Of a stretch of DNA of 64,000 nt, positions 43,254-52,824 are shown piece after piece (position 1 is the stretch's first letter; every line of letters starts with the position of its first letter). The stretch lies in contig JBBCGJ010000001.1 of NCBI GenBank assembly GCA_037200985.1, positions 3,262,756 to 3,326,755 of the forward strand, given 5' to 3'. Position numbers and translations under genes: made by a program. The notes under the pieces were generated by a model. That model had not been told where the DNA came from and made no database searches. It saw only the letters and a list, made by a program, of their open reading frames with translations. The DNA is from Rhizomicrobium sp. (GTDB lineage Bacteria > Pseudomonadota > Alphaproteobacteria > Micropepsales > Micropepsaceae).

Positions 43254-44278
43254 CCGAGATCAAGGGGGCTGGGGTCGACCGTGCGCTTTCGCATTTCCCC
43301 AAGGAGATGGTCGCGGCGCTGATCTTCGGGCCCGACCAGGGATTGGTGCGCGAGCGCGCCGAGACGCTGATCAAATCCGTCGTGCCCGATCTCAAAGACC
43401 CGTTCCTCATCGCCGATCTCGACGATTCGACGCTCGCCTCCGACCCGGCGCGGCTGTTCGACGAGGCGGCGGCGATCTCCATGCTGGGCGGGCGGCGCGT
43501 GGTGCGGGTGCGCGGCGCCGGCAACGGCCTCGCCAAGCTGTTCGAGCGCTTCCTGGACGATCCAGCGGGCGACGCGCTGGTCGTGGTCGAGGGCGGCGAT
43601 CTCGCGCGCGGAACCGGCCTGCGCAAGCTGTTCGAGGGCGCCGACAATGCCGCCGCCATCGCCTGCTATGGCGACTCGGCGCGCGACCTTCCCGATGTCA
43701 TCCGCGACGCCCTGCGCGCCGACGGCTTCACCATCGCGCCGGACGCGCTGGCCGATGCCGCGTCGCGGCTCGGCTCCGACCGGGGCGTCACCCGCCGCGA
43801 ATTGGAAAAGCTCGCGCTCTATGCCCGCGGACAGAAGCAGATCACGCTGGAGGATGTCCGTGCCGTGCTGGGCGACGAGGCGGAGGTGCGCGCCGAGGAG
43901 GCGCTCGACGCCGCCGGCCAGGGCGACCTGAAGAAGCTCGACCTGGCGCTCGAACGCCTTTGGGTCGCCGGCACCTCGCCGGCCGCGATCATCCGCATGG
44001 GGCTGTCGCATTTCCAAAGGCTCGCGCTGGCCAGATCGGAGATGGAGAAGGGCGAACCGCTCGACAACGCGCTGCGCAAGCTGCGCCCGCCGCTGCACTT
44101 CATGCGCCAGGCCGCGTTCAAGGCCCAGGCGAATGTCTGGGACAGCCAGCGCCTGCTCGAAGCCTGCGATCTGCTCCTGGAGACCGAGGCGCTCACCCGC
44201 ACCACCGCCGTGCCGGCCGAAACCGTGACGGCGCGGGCGCTGTTCAACATCGCCGCGATGGCGCGGGCGCGGCGCTAA
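43250..44278 (+). CDS. holA: DNA polymerase III delta subunit
   Basis: 342 residues. ALIFGPDQGLVRERAETLIK, SMLGGRRVVRVRGAGNGL, LVVVEGGDLARGTGLRKLFE and FTIAPDALADAASRLGSDRGVTR-type clamp-loader motifs (split here below the length limit as DALADAASRLGSDRG) with a C-terminal helical collar (RTTAVPAETVTARALFNIA). Loads the beta clamp. The gene normally follows lptE; here the Fic pair intervenes. Confidence 0.93.
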   Translation: MTEIKGAGVDRALSHFPKEMVAALIFGPDQGLVRERAETLIKSVVPDLKDPFLIADLDDSTLASDPARLFDEAAAISMLGGRRVVRVRGAGNGLAKLFERFLDDPAGDALVVVEGGDLARGTGLRKLFEGADNAAAIACYGDSARDLPDVIRDALRADGFTIAPDALADAASRLGSDRGVTRRELEKLALYARGQKQITLEDVRAVLGDEAEVRAEEALDAAGQGDLKKLDLALERLWVAGTSPAAIIRMGLSHFQRLALARSEMEKGEPLDNALRKLRPPLHFMRQAAFKAQANVWDSQRLLEACDLLLETEALTRTTAVPAETVTARALFNIAAMARARR

Positions 44279-44282
44279 TACT

Positions 44283-44423
44283 TTCCTCCCCCGCTGTTGC
44301 GGGGGAGGTGGCATGCCGTAGCGAAGCGAAGGCATGACGGAGGGGCGGCCGTCCCGCACAGGCCCCCTCCGCTTCGTTCGCTACGCTCACTCAGCACCTC
44401 CCCCGCAACAGCGGGGGAGGAAA
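44283..44423. repeat. Long inverted repeat, family B
   Basis: Outer arms cctcccccgctgttgcgggg and ccccgcaacagcgggggagg, inner pieces cgtagcgaagcgaagg and cttcgttcgctacg also complementary. Same architecture as the unit at 24091. Fills the holA-hisF gap and could act as terminator or RNA processing site. Confidence 0.88.
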
Positions 44424-44464
44424 ACCGCGTCGCGATTTTGATGCGACTGCGATAGGCTTATGCA

Positions 44465-45238
44465 ATGTTGAAAATCCGCATCATTCCCTGCCTGGACGTG
44501 AAGGACGGCCGCGTCGTCAAGGGGATCAATTTCGAATCCCTGCGCGATGCCGGCGATCCGGTCGAGCAGGCGATGGTCTATGACGCCGCCGGCGCCGACG
44601 AGCTCTGCTTCCTCGACATCACCGCCTCCCACGAGAACCGCGGCACCATCCTGGACGTCGTGCGCCGCACCGCCGATGTCTGCTTCATGCCGCTGACCGT
44701 CGGCGGCGGGGTGCGCACGCTGGAGGATATCCGCGCCCTGCTGCTCGCCGGGGCCGACAAGGTCTCGATCAACACCGAGGCGGTGCGCCGCCCGGAATTC
44801 GTGCGCGAGGCGGCGGAGAAATTCGGCAGCCAGTGCATCGTCGCCGCGATTGACGCGAAACAAGGTTCCCACAATCACAATGGCCCACCCTTCGAGGTGT
44901 TCACCCATGGCGGGCGAAACGCGACCGGCATCGACGCCGTCGCCCATGCCGTGAGACTTGTGGAATACGGCGCCGGAGAGATATTGCTGACCTCGATGGA
45001 CCGCGACGGCACCAAGATCGGCTACGACATCCCGCTCACCCGCGCGGTCTCCGACGCAGTGCCGGTTCCCGTCATCGCCTCGGGCGGCGTCGGTACGCTG
45101 GACGATCTCGTCGCCGGGGTGCGCGACGGCCATGCCTCGGCCGTGCTTGCCGCCTCCATCTTCCATTTCGGCCAGGCGACGATCGCGCAGGCCAAGGCGG
45201 CGCTGGCGAAAGCCGGATTGCCGGTCAGGCCCGCATGA
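44465..45238 (+). CDS. hisF: Imidazole glycerol phosphate synthase subunit HisF
   Basis: 257 residues. [20 protein letters not shown] holds the first catalytic Asp, [37 protein letters not shown], and [26 protein letters not shown] with the second Asp, [14 protein letters not shown]. Cyclase half of the histidine pathway enzyme; the HisH glutaminase is not in the window. Confidence 0.97.
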   Translation: MLKIRIIPCLDVKDGRVVKGINFESLRDAGDPVEQAMVYDAAGADELCFLDITASHENRGTILDVVRRTADVCFMPLTVGGGVRTLEDIRALLLAGADKVSINTEAVRRPEFVREAAEKFGSQCIVAAIDAKQGSHNHNGPPFEVFTHGGRNATGIDAVAHAVRLVEYGAGEILLTSMDRDGTKIGYDIPLTRAVSDAVPVPVIASGGVGTLDDLVAGVRDGHASAVLAASIFHFGQATIAQAKAALAKAGLPVRPA

Positions 45239-46182
45239 TGGAATATAGGCTCATGGAAGAGCCGCGCGTCGCCATCGTCCGCTCCTACCGGCCCAGCCAC
45301 GGCGATCCCAATGCGCGCGCGGTGAACGCGCGCCCGGTGCAGCTGCGCAAGCGCATGAGCGCGGCGGATGCCTTCCGCTCCACGGTGCTCGAATGCCTCG
45401 CCCAGGTCGGCGGCAACGCGCCGGCGATCCGCGCCCGCGATCCCGAGGGCGTGCACCAGGTGCGCGTCGGCCTGCGCCGGCTGCAGATGGCGCTGAAATC
45501 CTTCGGCGCGGAGACGCCGGAGCTCAGGGCGCTGGGCAAACGCGGCCGCGCCATCGCCGACGCCTTCGGCCCGGCGCGCGAGCTCGACGTCTTCGCCGGC
45601 GAACTCTTGAAGCCCGTCCAGGCCAAATACGCCGATCACGAATCCTTCGCCGCCTTCGTGCTGGCGCTGCGCCATGCGCGGGGCGAGGCGTGGGACGACG
45701 CGCTGGCCGAGATCCTCAATCCCGATTTCGGCGCCTTCCTGAACGACGTCGCCGCTGCGGCCGAGCAGATCCCGCGCGACGGGCGGCGCATCGGCAAGGT
45801 GAGCCGCAAGGCGCTCGACGAACACTGGGCCGTCGCGAAGAAGCGCGGCAGGAAGGTGAGGAAGACCTACGACCGGCGCACCCACAAGCTGCGCATCGCG
45901 CTCAAGAAGCTGCGCTATGCGGCGGAGTTCTTCGCGCCGCTTTATCCGCGCCGCAAGACCGCGGCCTATATCCGCGCGCTGAAGGACCTGCTCGACCGCA
46001 TGGGCGAGGCGAACGACGTGCACGGCATTTCGGGCACGCTGGCGCGGATCGGCAATGCGGCCGAACTGCGGTTCGCCGCCGGCGTCGTCGCCGGCTGGCA
46101 CGCCGGCCGCGAGAAGCGCCTGACGAAGAAGGCGATGAGGGGCTGGAAGGACTTTAGGAAGCTCAAGCCGTTCTGGGATTGA
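45235..46182 (+). CDS. CHAD-domain protein
   Basis: 315 residues, helical. [17 protein letters not shown] and [20 protein letters not shown] are the two conserved His/Arg/Lys-rich CHAD signatures; CHAD proteins bind polyphosphate or phosphorylated partners. No CYTH domain is attached. ATGA overlap with hisF. Confidence 0.88.
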   Translation: MMEYRLMEEPRVAIVRSYRPSHGDPNARAVNARPVQLRKRMSAADAFRSTVLECLAQVGGNAPAIRARDPEGVHQVRVGLRRLQMALKSFGAETPELRALGKRGRAIADAFGPARELDVFAGELLKPVQAKYADHESFAAFVLALRHARGEAWDDALAEILNPDFGAFLNDVAAAAEQIPRDGRRIGKVSRKALDEHWAVAKKRGRKVRKTYDRRTHKLRIALKKLRYAAEFFAPLYPRRKTAAYIRALKDLLDRMGEANDVHGISGTLARIGNAAELRFAAGVVAGWHAGREKRLTKKAMRGWKDFRKLKPFWD

Positions 46183-46207
46183 AGCGTCGGCCGCGGCCAA
46201 TCCAAAC

Positions 46208-46245
46208 TGTCATGCCCGCGCGGGCGGGCATCCAGGGCAGTCCCG
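46208..46245. repeat. Family A palindromic repeat (single unit)
   Basis: tgtcatgcccgcgcgggcggg followed by catccag and ggcagtcccg. It ends four bases before the start codon of the GIY-YIG pseudogene. Confidence 0.85.
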
Positions 46246-46249
46246 AACG

Positions 46250-46542
46250 ATGTCGCGAGACCATCGCTATTTCGTCTACATCATGGCGAGCGGCCGCACG
46301 GCACGCTCTATGTCGGCGTCACGAGCGATCTCCTTCGGCGTGCCCATGAACACCGCGAAGGACTGGTAGAGGGCTTCACCAAGAAATACGGCGTGAAGAC
46401 GCTGGTCTGGTTCGAGGAATTCCGGGACGTCCGCGATGCGATCGATTTTGAAAAGCGTCTGAAGAAGTGGGAACGAAAGTGGAAGATACGGCTGATCGAA
46501 GAGGTCAATCCCACATGGGCGGATATCGCTCGCAATCTCTGA
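46250..46542 (+). pseudogene. GIY-YIG nuclease family gene with a frameshift
   Basis: The frame begins atgtcgcga and reads HRYFVYIMASGR, a GIY-YIG N-terminus, then near 46292 one base is missing and the frame continues in +1 as GTLYVGVTSDLLRRAHEHRE, GFTKKYGVKTLVWFEEF, DAIDFEKRLKKWERKWKIRL and a TGA at 46540-46542. The total length is 293 bases, one short of 98 codons, in keeping with a single deletion (expected cgc-aac-ggc). Intact relatives are about 95-residue UvrC-like endonuclease domain proteins. Both flanks are family A palindromes. Confidence 0.85.
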
Positions 46543-46587
46543 ACGGTCGAGTTGTCTTGGCTCAGAGATCAGCAATCGTGCAGTCGG

Positions 46588-46665
46588 CTCTGGATGCCCG
46601 CCTACGCGGGCATGACAGAAATAGGTTTGTCATGCCCGCGCAGGCGGGCATCCAGAGTAGTCCCG
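46588..46665. repeat. Family A palindromic repeat pair
   Basis: ctggatgcccgcctacgcgg with gcatgaca, then an inverted partner tgtcatgcccgcgcaggcgg and catccagagtag. The pair lies 45 bases downstream of the GIY-YIG pseudogene stop and just before the histidine phosphatase stop. Confidence 0.88.
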
Positions 46666-46686
46666 CTCAGCGCTGCAGTGACATAT

Positions 46687-47274
46687 TCAGCGCTCCCGCA
46701 ACGGCACGTTCATCGCCGCGAGCCTGGGCACGCCATCCGCGCCGACCGCCAGAATCAGCGCCCCCGCCAGATCCAGTTTCTCCGGCATCGCCGTCGCCAT
46801 GTTCCAACCCGTCGCCAGCGTGTACGCGCTTCGCAACACCCCGCGATGCGCAAACGCGATCGCGTCGCGCTCGTCCCGCGCCGCGTCGCGGAGGAAGCCC
46901 GCCACCCGCGCCAGAAGCGCCCGCGTGCTCTCACCGCCCTTGGGCGTGAAGTCGATGGCGCTGCCCGCCCGTACGAAAGCGTCGGCGCCGTCGCGCGCCA
47001 TTATCTCCTCCCGCGTCAGGCCCTCCCATTCGCCCCAATGGTGCTCGGCGAGCCGCGCATCCGGCACGGCGTCGGGAAAGCCCAAGAGCGCCGCCGTCTC
47101 TCGCGCGCGGACCAGCGGGCTGGTGAAGGCCCGCGCCCGTTCGAAGCCCTCCGGCGGCAGGAGACCCGCCATCTTGGCGCGGCCGGCGGCCGACAGCGGC
47201 ATGTCGATGCGGCCCTGGATGCGGCCTTCCGCGTTCCAGTCGGTCGGCCCGTGACGCAGGAATGCGATGCGCAA
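46687..47274 (-). CDS. Histidine phosphatase superfamily protein
   Basis: 195 residues from TTG 47274, chosen because GGGGGAAG lies seven bases upstream and the protein then starts RIAFLRHGPTDWNAEGRIQG. Catalytic His in LRHG, partner His in AFAHRGVLRSAYT. Family includes cofactor-dependent phosphoglycerate mutases and alpha-ribazole phosphatases; the substrate is uncertain. Diverges from the thioesterase gene. Confidence 0.85.
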   Translation of the reverse strand: MRIAFLRHGPTDWNAEGRIQGRIDMPLSAAGRAKMAGLLPPEGFERARAFTSPLVRARETAALLGFPDAVPDARLAEHHWGEWEGLTREEIMARDGADAFVRAGSAIDFTPKGGESTRALLARVAGFLRDAARDERDAIAFAHRGVLRSAYTLATGWNMATAMPEKLDLAGALILAVGADGVPRLAAMNVPLRER

Positions 47275-47333
47275 TTTGTCTTCCCCCAAGCGGTATGCAG
47301 GATGGACGCATCGATATCATAAGACGGAATCCC

Positions 47334-47786
47334 ATGCGCCGCGTCGTCGACAAGACCAAGCCGGAAGACTTCCCCCCGAACGTCCAGGCGATCTTCAAGC
47401 GGGCCGCGCCGTGCTCGGCCTGGCTGAACCAGGAGTTGCTGGAAGTCGACGTCGAGGAGGGCTGGGTCAAGATCGGCTACGACCTCGGCGCGGCGCATTT
47501 CAACCGCTTCGGCGCGCTGCATGGCGGGGCCATCGCCTGCGCGATGGACGACGTGCTGGCGGTCGCCGCCGGCTTCGTCGCGCAATGGGGCGAGATCGCG
47601 CCGACGCTGGAGATGAAGGTGAGCTATCTCAACCAGGGCGCCGCGGGCCGCCATGTCGCCGAGGCCAGGGTGCTCAAGCGCGGCCGCACCATCAACTTCC
47701 TCGAAGCGACGCTGGCGCGCGCCGACGGCAAGACCATCGCGACCGCCACCGCCACGATCATGATCGCGCCGCTGAAGCGCGGATAG
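47334..47786 (+). CDS. PaaI-type hotdog thioesterase
   Basis: 150 residues from ATG 47334. FNRFGALHGGAIACAMDDVL is the hotdog-helix motif with HGG and the catalytic acidic residue; EMKVSYLNQGAAGR and ARVLKRGRTINFLEATL are typical strands. Hydrolyses a small acyl-CoA; the physiological acyl group is unknown. Converges on ribA with two bases between stops. Confidence 0.85.
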   Translation: MRRVVDKTKPEDFPPNVQAIFKRAAPCSAWLNQELLEVDVEEGWVKIGYDLGAAHFNRFGALHGGAIACAMDDVLAVAAGFVAQWGEIAPTLEMKVSYLNQGAAGRHVAEARVLKRGRTINFLEATLARADGKTIATATATIMIAPLKRG

Positions 47787-47788
47787 CC

Positions 47789-48874
47789 TCACAGCAGGTG
47801 GCCGGACCGCTCCGCCTTGGTGCGCAGATAGGCGCGGTTGTGCTCGTTGTCGGGGAAGGCGTGGCGGACGAGGGCCGCGACCTTCACGCCGGCCGCCTTC
47901 AGCCCGGCGACCTTGTCGGGATTGTTGGTGAGCAGGCGCACCGATTTGTAGCCCAGCAATTGCAGCATGCGCGCGGCGATGCCGTATTGCCGCTCGTCGG
48001 CCTCGAAGCCCACGCGCTCGTTGGCGTCGATGGTATCGAACCCCTGGTCCTGCAGGCGGTAGGCGCGCAGCTTGTTGATCAGGCCGATGCCGCGGCCTTC
48101 CTGGGCGAGATAGAGCAGCACGCCGCCGCCGGCCTTGGAGATCGTGTCTATGGCGCCGCGCAACTGCGCGCCGCAATCGCATTTGAGCGAGCCCAGAAGA
48201 TCGCCGGTGAAGCATTCCGAATGCAGCCGCGTCAGCACCGGCTTGCCGGTCGGCGGCGCCCCGATGACGATGGCGTAATGCTCGGGCCCGCCGTCCTCGG
48301 GACGGAAGGAGACCAGCTCCGTCTTCTCCGCGCCTTCCAGGGGCACGCGGGCCCGCGCCACGATTTTCAGGGTACGGACGATCTCGTTCTCGTAGGCGAA
48401 GGCATCGGCGGCGGCGAGCGCGGCTTTCGCGCCGCGGCGCGCCGGCTCGACCACGGCGGCAGGCAGAAGGCCCGCGAGCTTGGCGAGCTTGACCGAAGCG
48501 GCATAGGCGGCGGGCAGGGTGTCGCGCACCGTATCGAACGGGCCTTTCAGCGGATAGGCGAGATCGTCGGTCGGATCGGCGATGGCGCGCAGATGGGCGA
48601 GGTCCATGTCGCGCGGAACGGCGAGCGCCACGACGTCGGGCGTGTAGAGGCGGATCTTCAGCGTGCGGGCGCGCGCATGGCTGAGCACCAGGCGCGCCTT
48701 CCCGGAACGCCCGAGCGCCGCCAGCGCCGGCGCGGCCAGGGTTTCGACGGCGCGTGCGACGATTGCGCCGCCCGGCCCGCCGATCGTCACGGGACGGCCG
48801 CGGCGAAAGGCATCGACCGCCAGGATGACGCGGTCCACGACCGAGGGCACCGGGGATTTGGGGGAGGGCTTCAT
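47789..48874 (-). CDS. ribA: GTP cyclohydrolase II with N-terminal extension
   Basis: 361 residues from ATG 48874. C-terminal half: RLHSECFTGDLLGSLKCDCG holds the zinc cysteines, LLYLAQEGRGIGLINKLRAY the active-site loop and LLTNNPDKVAGL the tail. The N-terminal 150 residues (VILAVDAFRRGRPVTIGG) look like a decayed RibB-type or family-specific extension of alphaproteobacterial RibA. First committed step of riboflavin synthesis. Confidence 0.9.
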   Translation of the reverse strand: MKPSPKSPVPSVVDRVILAVDAFRRGRPVTIGGPGGAIVARAVETLAAPALAALGRSGKARLVLSHARARTLKIRLYTPDVVALAVPRDMDLAHLRAIADPTDDLAYPLKGPFDTVRDTLPAAYAASVKLAKLAGLLPAAVVEPARRGAKAALAAADAFAYENEIVRTLKIVARARVPLEGAEKTELVSFRPEDGGPEHYAIVIGAPPTGKPVLTRLHSECFTGDLLGSLKCDCGAQLRGAIDTISKAGGGVLLYLAQEGRGIGLINKLRAYRLQDQGFDTIDANERVGFEADERQYGIAARMLQLLGYKSVRLLTNNPDKVAGLKAAGVKVAALVRHAFPDNEHNRAYLRTKAERSGHLL

Positions 48875-48946
48875 CGCGTTTCCACATACACCCGCGCCGC
48901 AAAACCGGGTAGAGTCCGCCGCCCCTAACCGAACGCCCATAAACGC

Positions 48947-49630
48947 ATGCCCAGTGCCAAACGCGTCCTTCTCGTCGACGACGATGCCATGCTGCGCAGC
49001 TCGCTCGCCGAGCAGCTCGCGAGCGAAGGCCCCTATGCCATCGTGGAGGCCGCCGATTGCGCCGAGGCGCGGCTCCGCGCCCGCGAAGGCCTCTACGAAT
49101 TCATGATCCTGGACGTCAGCCTGCCGGACGGCGACGGCCGGGCCCTGTGCCGCGAATTCCGCGACAGCGGCGTCACCGCGCCGATCATCCTTTTGACCGC
49201 GGCCGATTCCGACGCCGACACGATCGAGGGCCTGAATTCGGGCGCCAACGACTATATCGCCAAGCCCTTCCGCTTCGCCGTGCTGATGGCGCGGGTGCAG
49301 GCGCATCTGCGCAGCCACGGCCAGAGCGAGGAGGCGGTCTACCGCATCGGGCCCTATACTTTCCGCCCCAGCGCCAAGGTCCTGCTCGACGCGGCGGAGC
49401 GCAAGATCCGGCTGACGGAGAAGGAAACCAATATCCTCAAATTCCTCTACCGTTCGGGCGAGACGGTGCCGCGCGAGACGCTGCTGCACGAGGTGTGGGG
49501 CTACAACCCGGCGGTGACCACGCACACGCTGGAAACCCATATTTACCGGCTGCGCCAGAAGATCGAGACCAATCCCGGCCAGGCGCGTATCCTGGTGACG
49601 GAAAGCGGCGGCTACCGCCTGATGCCGTGA
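48947..49630 (+). CDS. OmpR-family response regulator (orphan)
   Basis: 227 residues. Receiver domain: RVLLVDDDAMLRSSLAEQLA, phospho-Asp in MILDVSLPDGDGRA, Thr/Lys partner LLTAADSD and DYIAKPFRFAVL; C-terminal winged helix with LTEKETNILKFLYRSG and THTLETHIYRLRQKIE. No histidine kinase is adjacent. DNA-binding regulator of unknown regulon. Confidence 0.93.
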   Translation: MPSAKRVLLVDDDAMLRSSLAEQLASEGPYAIVEAADCAEARLRAREGLYEFMILDVSLPDGDGRALCREFRDSGVTAPIILLTAADSDADTIEGLNSGANDYIAKPFRFAVLMARVQAHLRSHGQSEEAVYRIGPYTFRPSAKVLLDAAERKIRLTEKETNILKFLYRSGETVPRETLLHEVWGYNPAVTTHTLETHIYRLRQKIETNPGQARILVTESGGYRLMP

Positions 49631-49793
49631 AACCAGGGGCTTAGCACTAGTTTGTTCCCCTTCCGTCCTCGCAGGGCGGTCGCGCAAAAATAACGTTCGT
49701 GTGCCACTAATGGGGACACCCTATGTGTCCCTCAAGACGAACGGCGCTCTCTGGCCGGCACTTCGCCGGCTTGCGCTTACGAGGCGAAAGAAA

Positions 49794-50849
49794 ATGAATA
49801 GCGGAAGACATTCCATGCTGATCGGGGCCGCGGTGGCGGCCTTGCTGGTGCTGCCGGCGGCGGGCGCGGATTCGGGCTGGGTGGTGTGGCCGACCAAGAG
49901 CTTTCCCGCCAAGACGCTGCGCGTCGACGACGTCGTCGGCTCGGTCAAGGTCAACGTCCAGGACGGGCCGATGAAGGTCGACGTCTCCGGGTCGCGGGCG
50001 ATGGTCGCCGGGCTGACGGTGAAGCAGGACGGCGGCCAGCTCACGATCTCGGGCAGCGAGGTCGAGAGCTTCAACGTCTGGGACTGGAAGAAGTGGTTCG
50101 ACTTCTCCCACATCAATGACGGCCGCGAGGGCAAGCTGTTCATCAAGGTGACGGTGCCCAAGGGCGCGGACGTCCGCGTCGTCGACCTGGTCGGCAACGC
50201 CACGATCGGCGACACCTTCGGACCGGTGCGCCTGGACACCGCCGGCGACGCGACGGTCGGGCGGACCTCGACGGCGCGCATCTCGATGTCCGGCTCCGGC
50301 AAGACCACGGTCGCCGACGTCGCCGGCGAATTGCGGCTGGAGATCGCGGGCTCCGGCCGGATCGAGGCGCACAATGCCGGCTCGGTCCGGGCCGACATCG
50401 CGGGCTCGGGCGACGCCTTCGTCGGGGCGGTGGCCAACGGCATCAATGTCGACATCGCGGGCTCGGGCGATTTCACCGCCCAGAAGGTCAACGGACCGGT
50501 CAAGGTCGACATCGCCGGCTCGGGCAATGTGAAGATCGCCGACGGCTATGCCGATCCCCTGCATGTCGACATCATCGGCGCGGGCGACCTTTATTTCGGC
50601 GGCATCGCGGTGAACCCGCGGATCTCCGCGGTGGGCTCGGGCAGCGTCAGGATCAAGGCCTATCGCGGCAAGCTGTCGAATGACGGCATGGCCGATGTGC
50701 AGATCGGCGGGCAGAACTATCCGGCGGCGAATGCGATACCTCCGGTCCCTCCGATCCCGCCCATTCCGCCGGTTCCGCCGATTCCCGGCAGCCATGCGCC
50801 GCCGCCCGCACCGCCCGCGCCGCATCATTCGGACGACGACGACAATTAG
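49794..50849 (+). CDS. Exported GSG-repeat protein (DUF2807/GIN-type) with Pro- and Asp-rich tail
   Basis: 351 residues from ATG 49794 with signal peptide (GRHSMLIGAAVAALLVLPAA). The body is a right-handed beta-helix-like string of repeats: RISMSGSGKTTVADVAG, RADIAGSGDAFVGAV, VDIAGSGDFTAQK, VDIAGSGNVKIADG. The tail is PPVPPIPPIPPVPPIPG then HHSDDDDN. The family (head GIN / putative auto-transporter adhesin) is surface or periplasmic of unknown function. The leader has hairpins ggggacaccctatgtgtccc and ggccggcacttcgccggc. Confidence 0.8.
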   Translation: MNSGRHSMLIGAAVAALLVLPAAGADSGWVVWPTKSFPAKTLRVDDVVGSVKVNVQDGPMKVDVSGSRAMVAGLTVKQDGGQLTISGSEVESFNVWDWKKWFDFSHINDGREGKLFIKVTVPKGADVRVVDLVGNATIGDTFGPVRLDTAGDATVGRTSTARISMSGSGKTTVADVAGELRLEIAGSGRIEAHNAGSVRADIAGSGDAFVGAVANGINVDIAGSGDFTAQKVNGPVKVDIAGSGNVKIADGYADPLHVDIIGAGDLYFGGIAVNPRISAVGSGSVRIKAYRGKLSNDGMADVQIGGQNYPAANAIPPVPPIPPIPPVPPIPGSHAPPPAPPAPHHSDDDDN

Positions 50850-50888
50850 CAGGCGTTCGGCCCACCCCTTGCGGAAGGGTAGATACTT

Positions 50889-52088
50889 CTACTCGTGCCG
50901 GAGCGCTTCGATGGGGTCGAGGCGCGCGGCGCGGCGGGCGGGGAAATAGCCGAAGGCGACGCCCACGGCCGCCGCGAAGAGAACCGCGATCACCACGATG
51001 CCCGGCTGGAAGATGAAGGGCATGTGCAGCACGCGCGCCAGCCCGGCCGAGGCCGCCAGGCTCCACAGCACGCCGACGATGCCGCCCGACGCCGACATCA
51101 CCACCGCCTCGATCAGGAACTGCAGCAGCACGTCGCGCTCGCGCGCGCCGATGGCGAGGCGGATGCCGATCTCGCGCGTGCGCTCGGTCACCGACACCAG
51201 CATGATGTTCATGATGCCGATGCCGCCGACCAGGAGGCTGATCGCGGCGACGGCGGAGAGGAAGGCGGTCAGGATGCCGGCGACGCCCTGCACCACCTGG
51301 GTGATCTCCTGCATGTCGGTGAGGTCGAAATCGTCGACCTGGCCGGGCAGGATGTGGCGGCGCTCGCGCATAAGGCGGTTGATGGCGTCCTTGGCGTGTC
51401 CCATCTCCGAGGCGCTTGCCACCGAGACGCGGATGACGTTGATCTGGGTCGTGCCGGCGAGGCGGCGCTGCACGGTCTTGAGCGGCATCAGCACCAGCTC
51501 GTCCATGTCCTGGCCGAAGGACGAGGTGCCTTTCGGCTCCATGACGCCGATCACCTCGCAGGTCATCTTGTTGATGCGGATGCGCGAGCCGACCGGGATC
51601 TGGTCGCCGAAGAGCTCGCGCCGGGGCGTCTCGCCCAGGATGCAGACCGATTTGCCGCCGAGAATCTCGGCGGCCGAGAAATCGCGGCCGTAGATGACGT
51701 TCCAGTTGCGGCTGCGCAGATAGGAATTGTCGGTGCCGTCGATCTGGGTGGAGTGGTTGTGGTTGCCGCTCACCGCCACGCCCGGCGTGGCGAGCTCCGG
51801 CACGACTTCGGCGAGGCCCGGCACGTCGCGCCGGATGGCGTCGACCGTCGCCATGTCGAAGGGCGTCGTCGCGGTCGGCGGGCCGTTGCGCTGGCCCGGG
51901 AACAGGATGAGCATGTTGTTGCCCATGGTCGCGATGTCGGAGGTGACGCGGCTGTTGGCGCCGGCGCCGAGCGTGACCATCAGGATCACCGCGCCGACGC
52001 CGATGACGATGCCGAGCGTGGTCAGCCCGGCGCGCAAGAGGTTGTTGCGGATCTCGCGCAGCGCGAGCAGGAAGGCGTTGAGGATCAT
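50889..52088 (-). CDS. ABC transporter permease, MacB-like
   Basis: 399 residues with one N-terminal membrane helix (GLTTLGIVIGVGAVILMVTL), a large periplasmic MacB_PCD domain (GNNMLILFPGQRN) and three C-terminal helices of the FtsX type (LLVGGIGIMNIMLVSVTERT). ATGA overlap with the ATPase gene. Part of a tripartite exporter with the adaptor at 52929; substrate unknown (macrolide-, peptide- or lipid-like in relatives). Confidence 0.92.
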   Translation of the reverse strand: MILNAFLLALREIRNNLLRAGLTTLGIVIGVGAVILMVTLGAGANSRVTSDIATMGNNMLILFPGQRNGPPTATTPFDMATVDAIRRDVPGLAEVVPELATPGVAVSGNHNHSTQIDGTDNSYLRSRNWNVIYGRDFSAAEILGGKSVCILGETPRRELFGDQIPVGSRIRINKMTCEVIGVMEPKGTSSFGQDMDELVLMPLKTVQRRLAGTTQINVIRVSVASASEMGHAKDAINRLMRERRHILPGQVDDFDLTDMQEITQVVQGVAGILTAFLSAVAAISLLVGGIGIMNIMLVSVTERTREIGIRLAIGARERDVLLQFLIEAVVMSASGGIVGVLWSLAASAGLARVLHMPFIFQPGIVVIAVLFAAAVGVAFGYFPARRAARLDPIEALRHE

Positions 52089-52780
52089 GGCGCCCCCGTG
52101 TCCGAGGCGATCAGCCCGTCATGGAAGCGCACCTGGCGGCTCGCATAGGAGGCGACGTCCTCCTCATGCGTCACCAGCACGATGGTGAGGCCGCGCTCGG
52201 CGTTCAGCGATTTCAGGAGACGCATGATCTCGTGGCTCTTGGCGCTGTCGAGATTGCCGGTCGGCTCGTCGGCGAAGACGACGGAGGGATCGGCGACCAG
52301 GGCGCGCGCGATGGCGACGCGCTGCTGCTGGCCGCCGGAAAGCTCGGCGGCGGTGTGGTTCTCGCGGCCGGCGAGGCCGACCTGGCCCAGCACGGCGAGG
52401 CCTTCGCGGCGGCGCTGGGCCGTGGCGACGCCGCGATAGATCAGCGGCAGCTCGACATTCTCGAGCGCGGTGGTGCGCTTGAGCAGATTGAAGCCCTGGA
52501 ACACGAAGCCGAGATAGTGACGGCGCAAGAGGGCGCGCTGGTCGCGCGTCAGCGAGCTGACATCGGTGCCGCGGAAGAAATAATGTCCGGCGGTCGGCGC
52601 GTCGAGGCAGCCCAGGATGTTCATGCAGGTCGATTTGCCCGAGCCCGAGGGGCCCATCACGGCGACGAATTCGCCGTCCCGGATGGTGAGGTCGATGCCG
52701 GCCAGCGCCGCGACCTGAGCCTCGCCGGTCCCGTAAATCTTGGTGACCTTGCGAAGCTCGATGAGCGGGACATCGGCCAT
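52085..52780 (-). CDS. ABC transporter ATP-binding protein, MacB/LolD-like
   Basis: 231 residues. Walker [11 protein letters not shown]-loop region [20 protein letters not shown], signature [15 protein letters not shown], Walker [14 protein letters not shown] and switch [10 protein letters not shown]. Unlike E. coli MacB, ATPase and permease are separate chains. A family A repeat separates it from the adaptor gene upstream. Confidence 0.95.
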   Translation of the reverse strand: MADVPLIELRKVTKIYGTGEAQVAALAGIDLTIRDGEFVAVMGPSGSGKSTCMNILGCLDAPTAGHYFFRGTDVSSLTRDQRALLRRHYLGFVFQGFNLLKRTTALENVELPLIYRGVATAQRRREGLAVLGQVGLAGRENHTAAELSGGQQQRVAIARALVADPSVVFADEPTGNLDSAKSHEIMRLLKSLNAERGLTIVLVTHEEDVASYASRQVRFHDGLIASDTGAP

Positions 52781-52824
52781 TCTATTCGGCCCAACGAGTC
52801 GATTGCCGGGGCCCCCTGCCTGCC

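Noticed and set aside
46250..46542. Intact GIY-YIG nuclease
   Set aside because: N-terminal part and catalytic remainder are in different frames, consistent with a one-base deletion.
50260..50660. Regular gcgggctcgggc-type repeats as an array
   Set aside because: These are the coding repeats of the GSG protein, in frame and degenerate.
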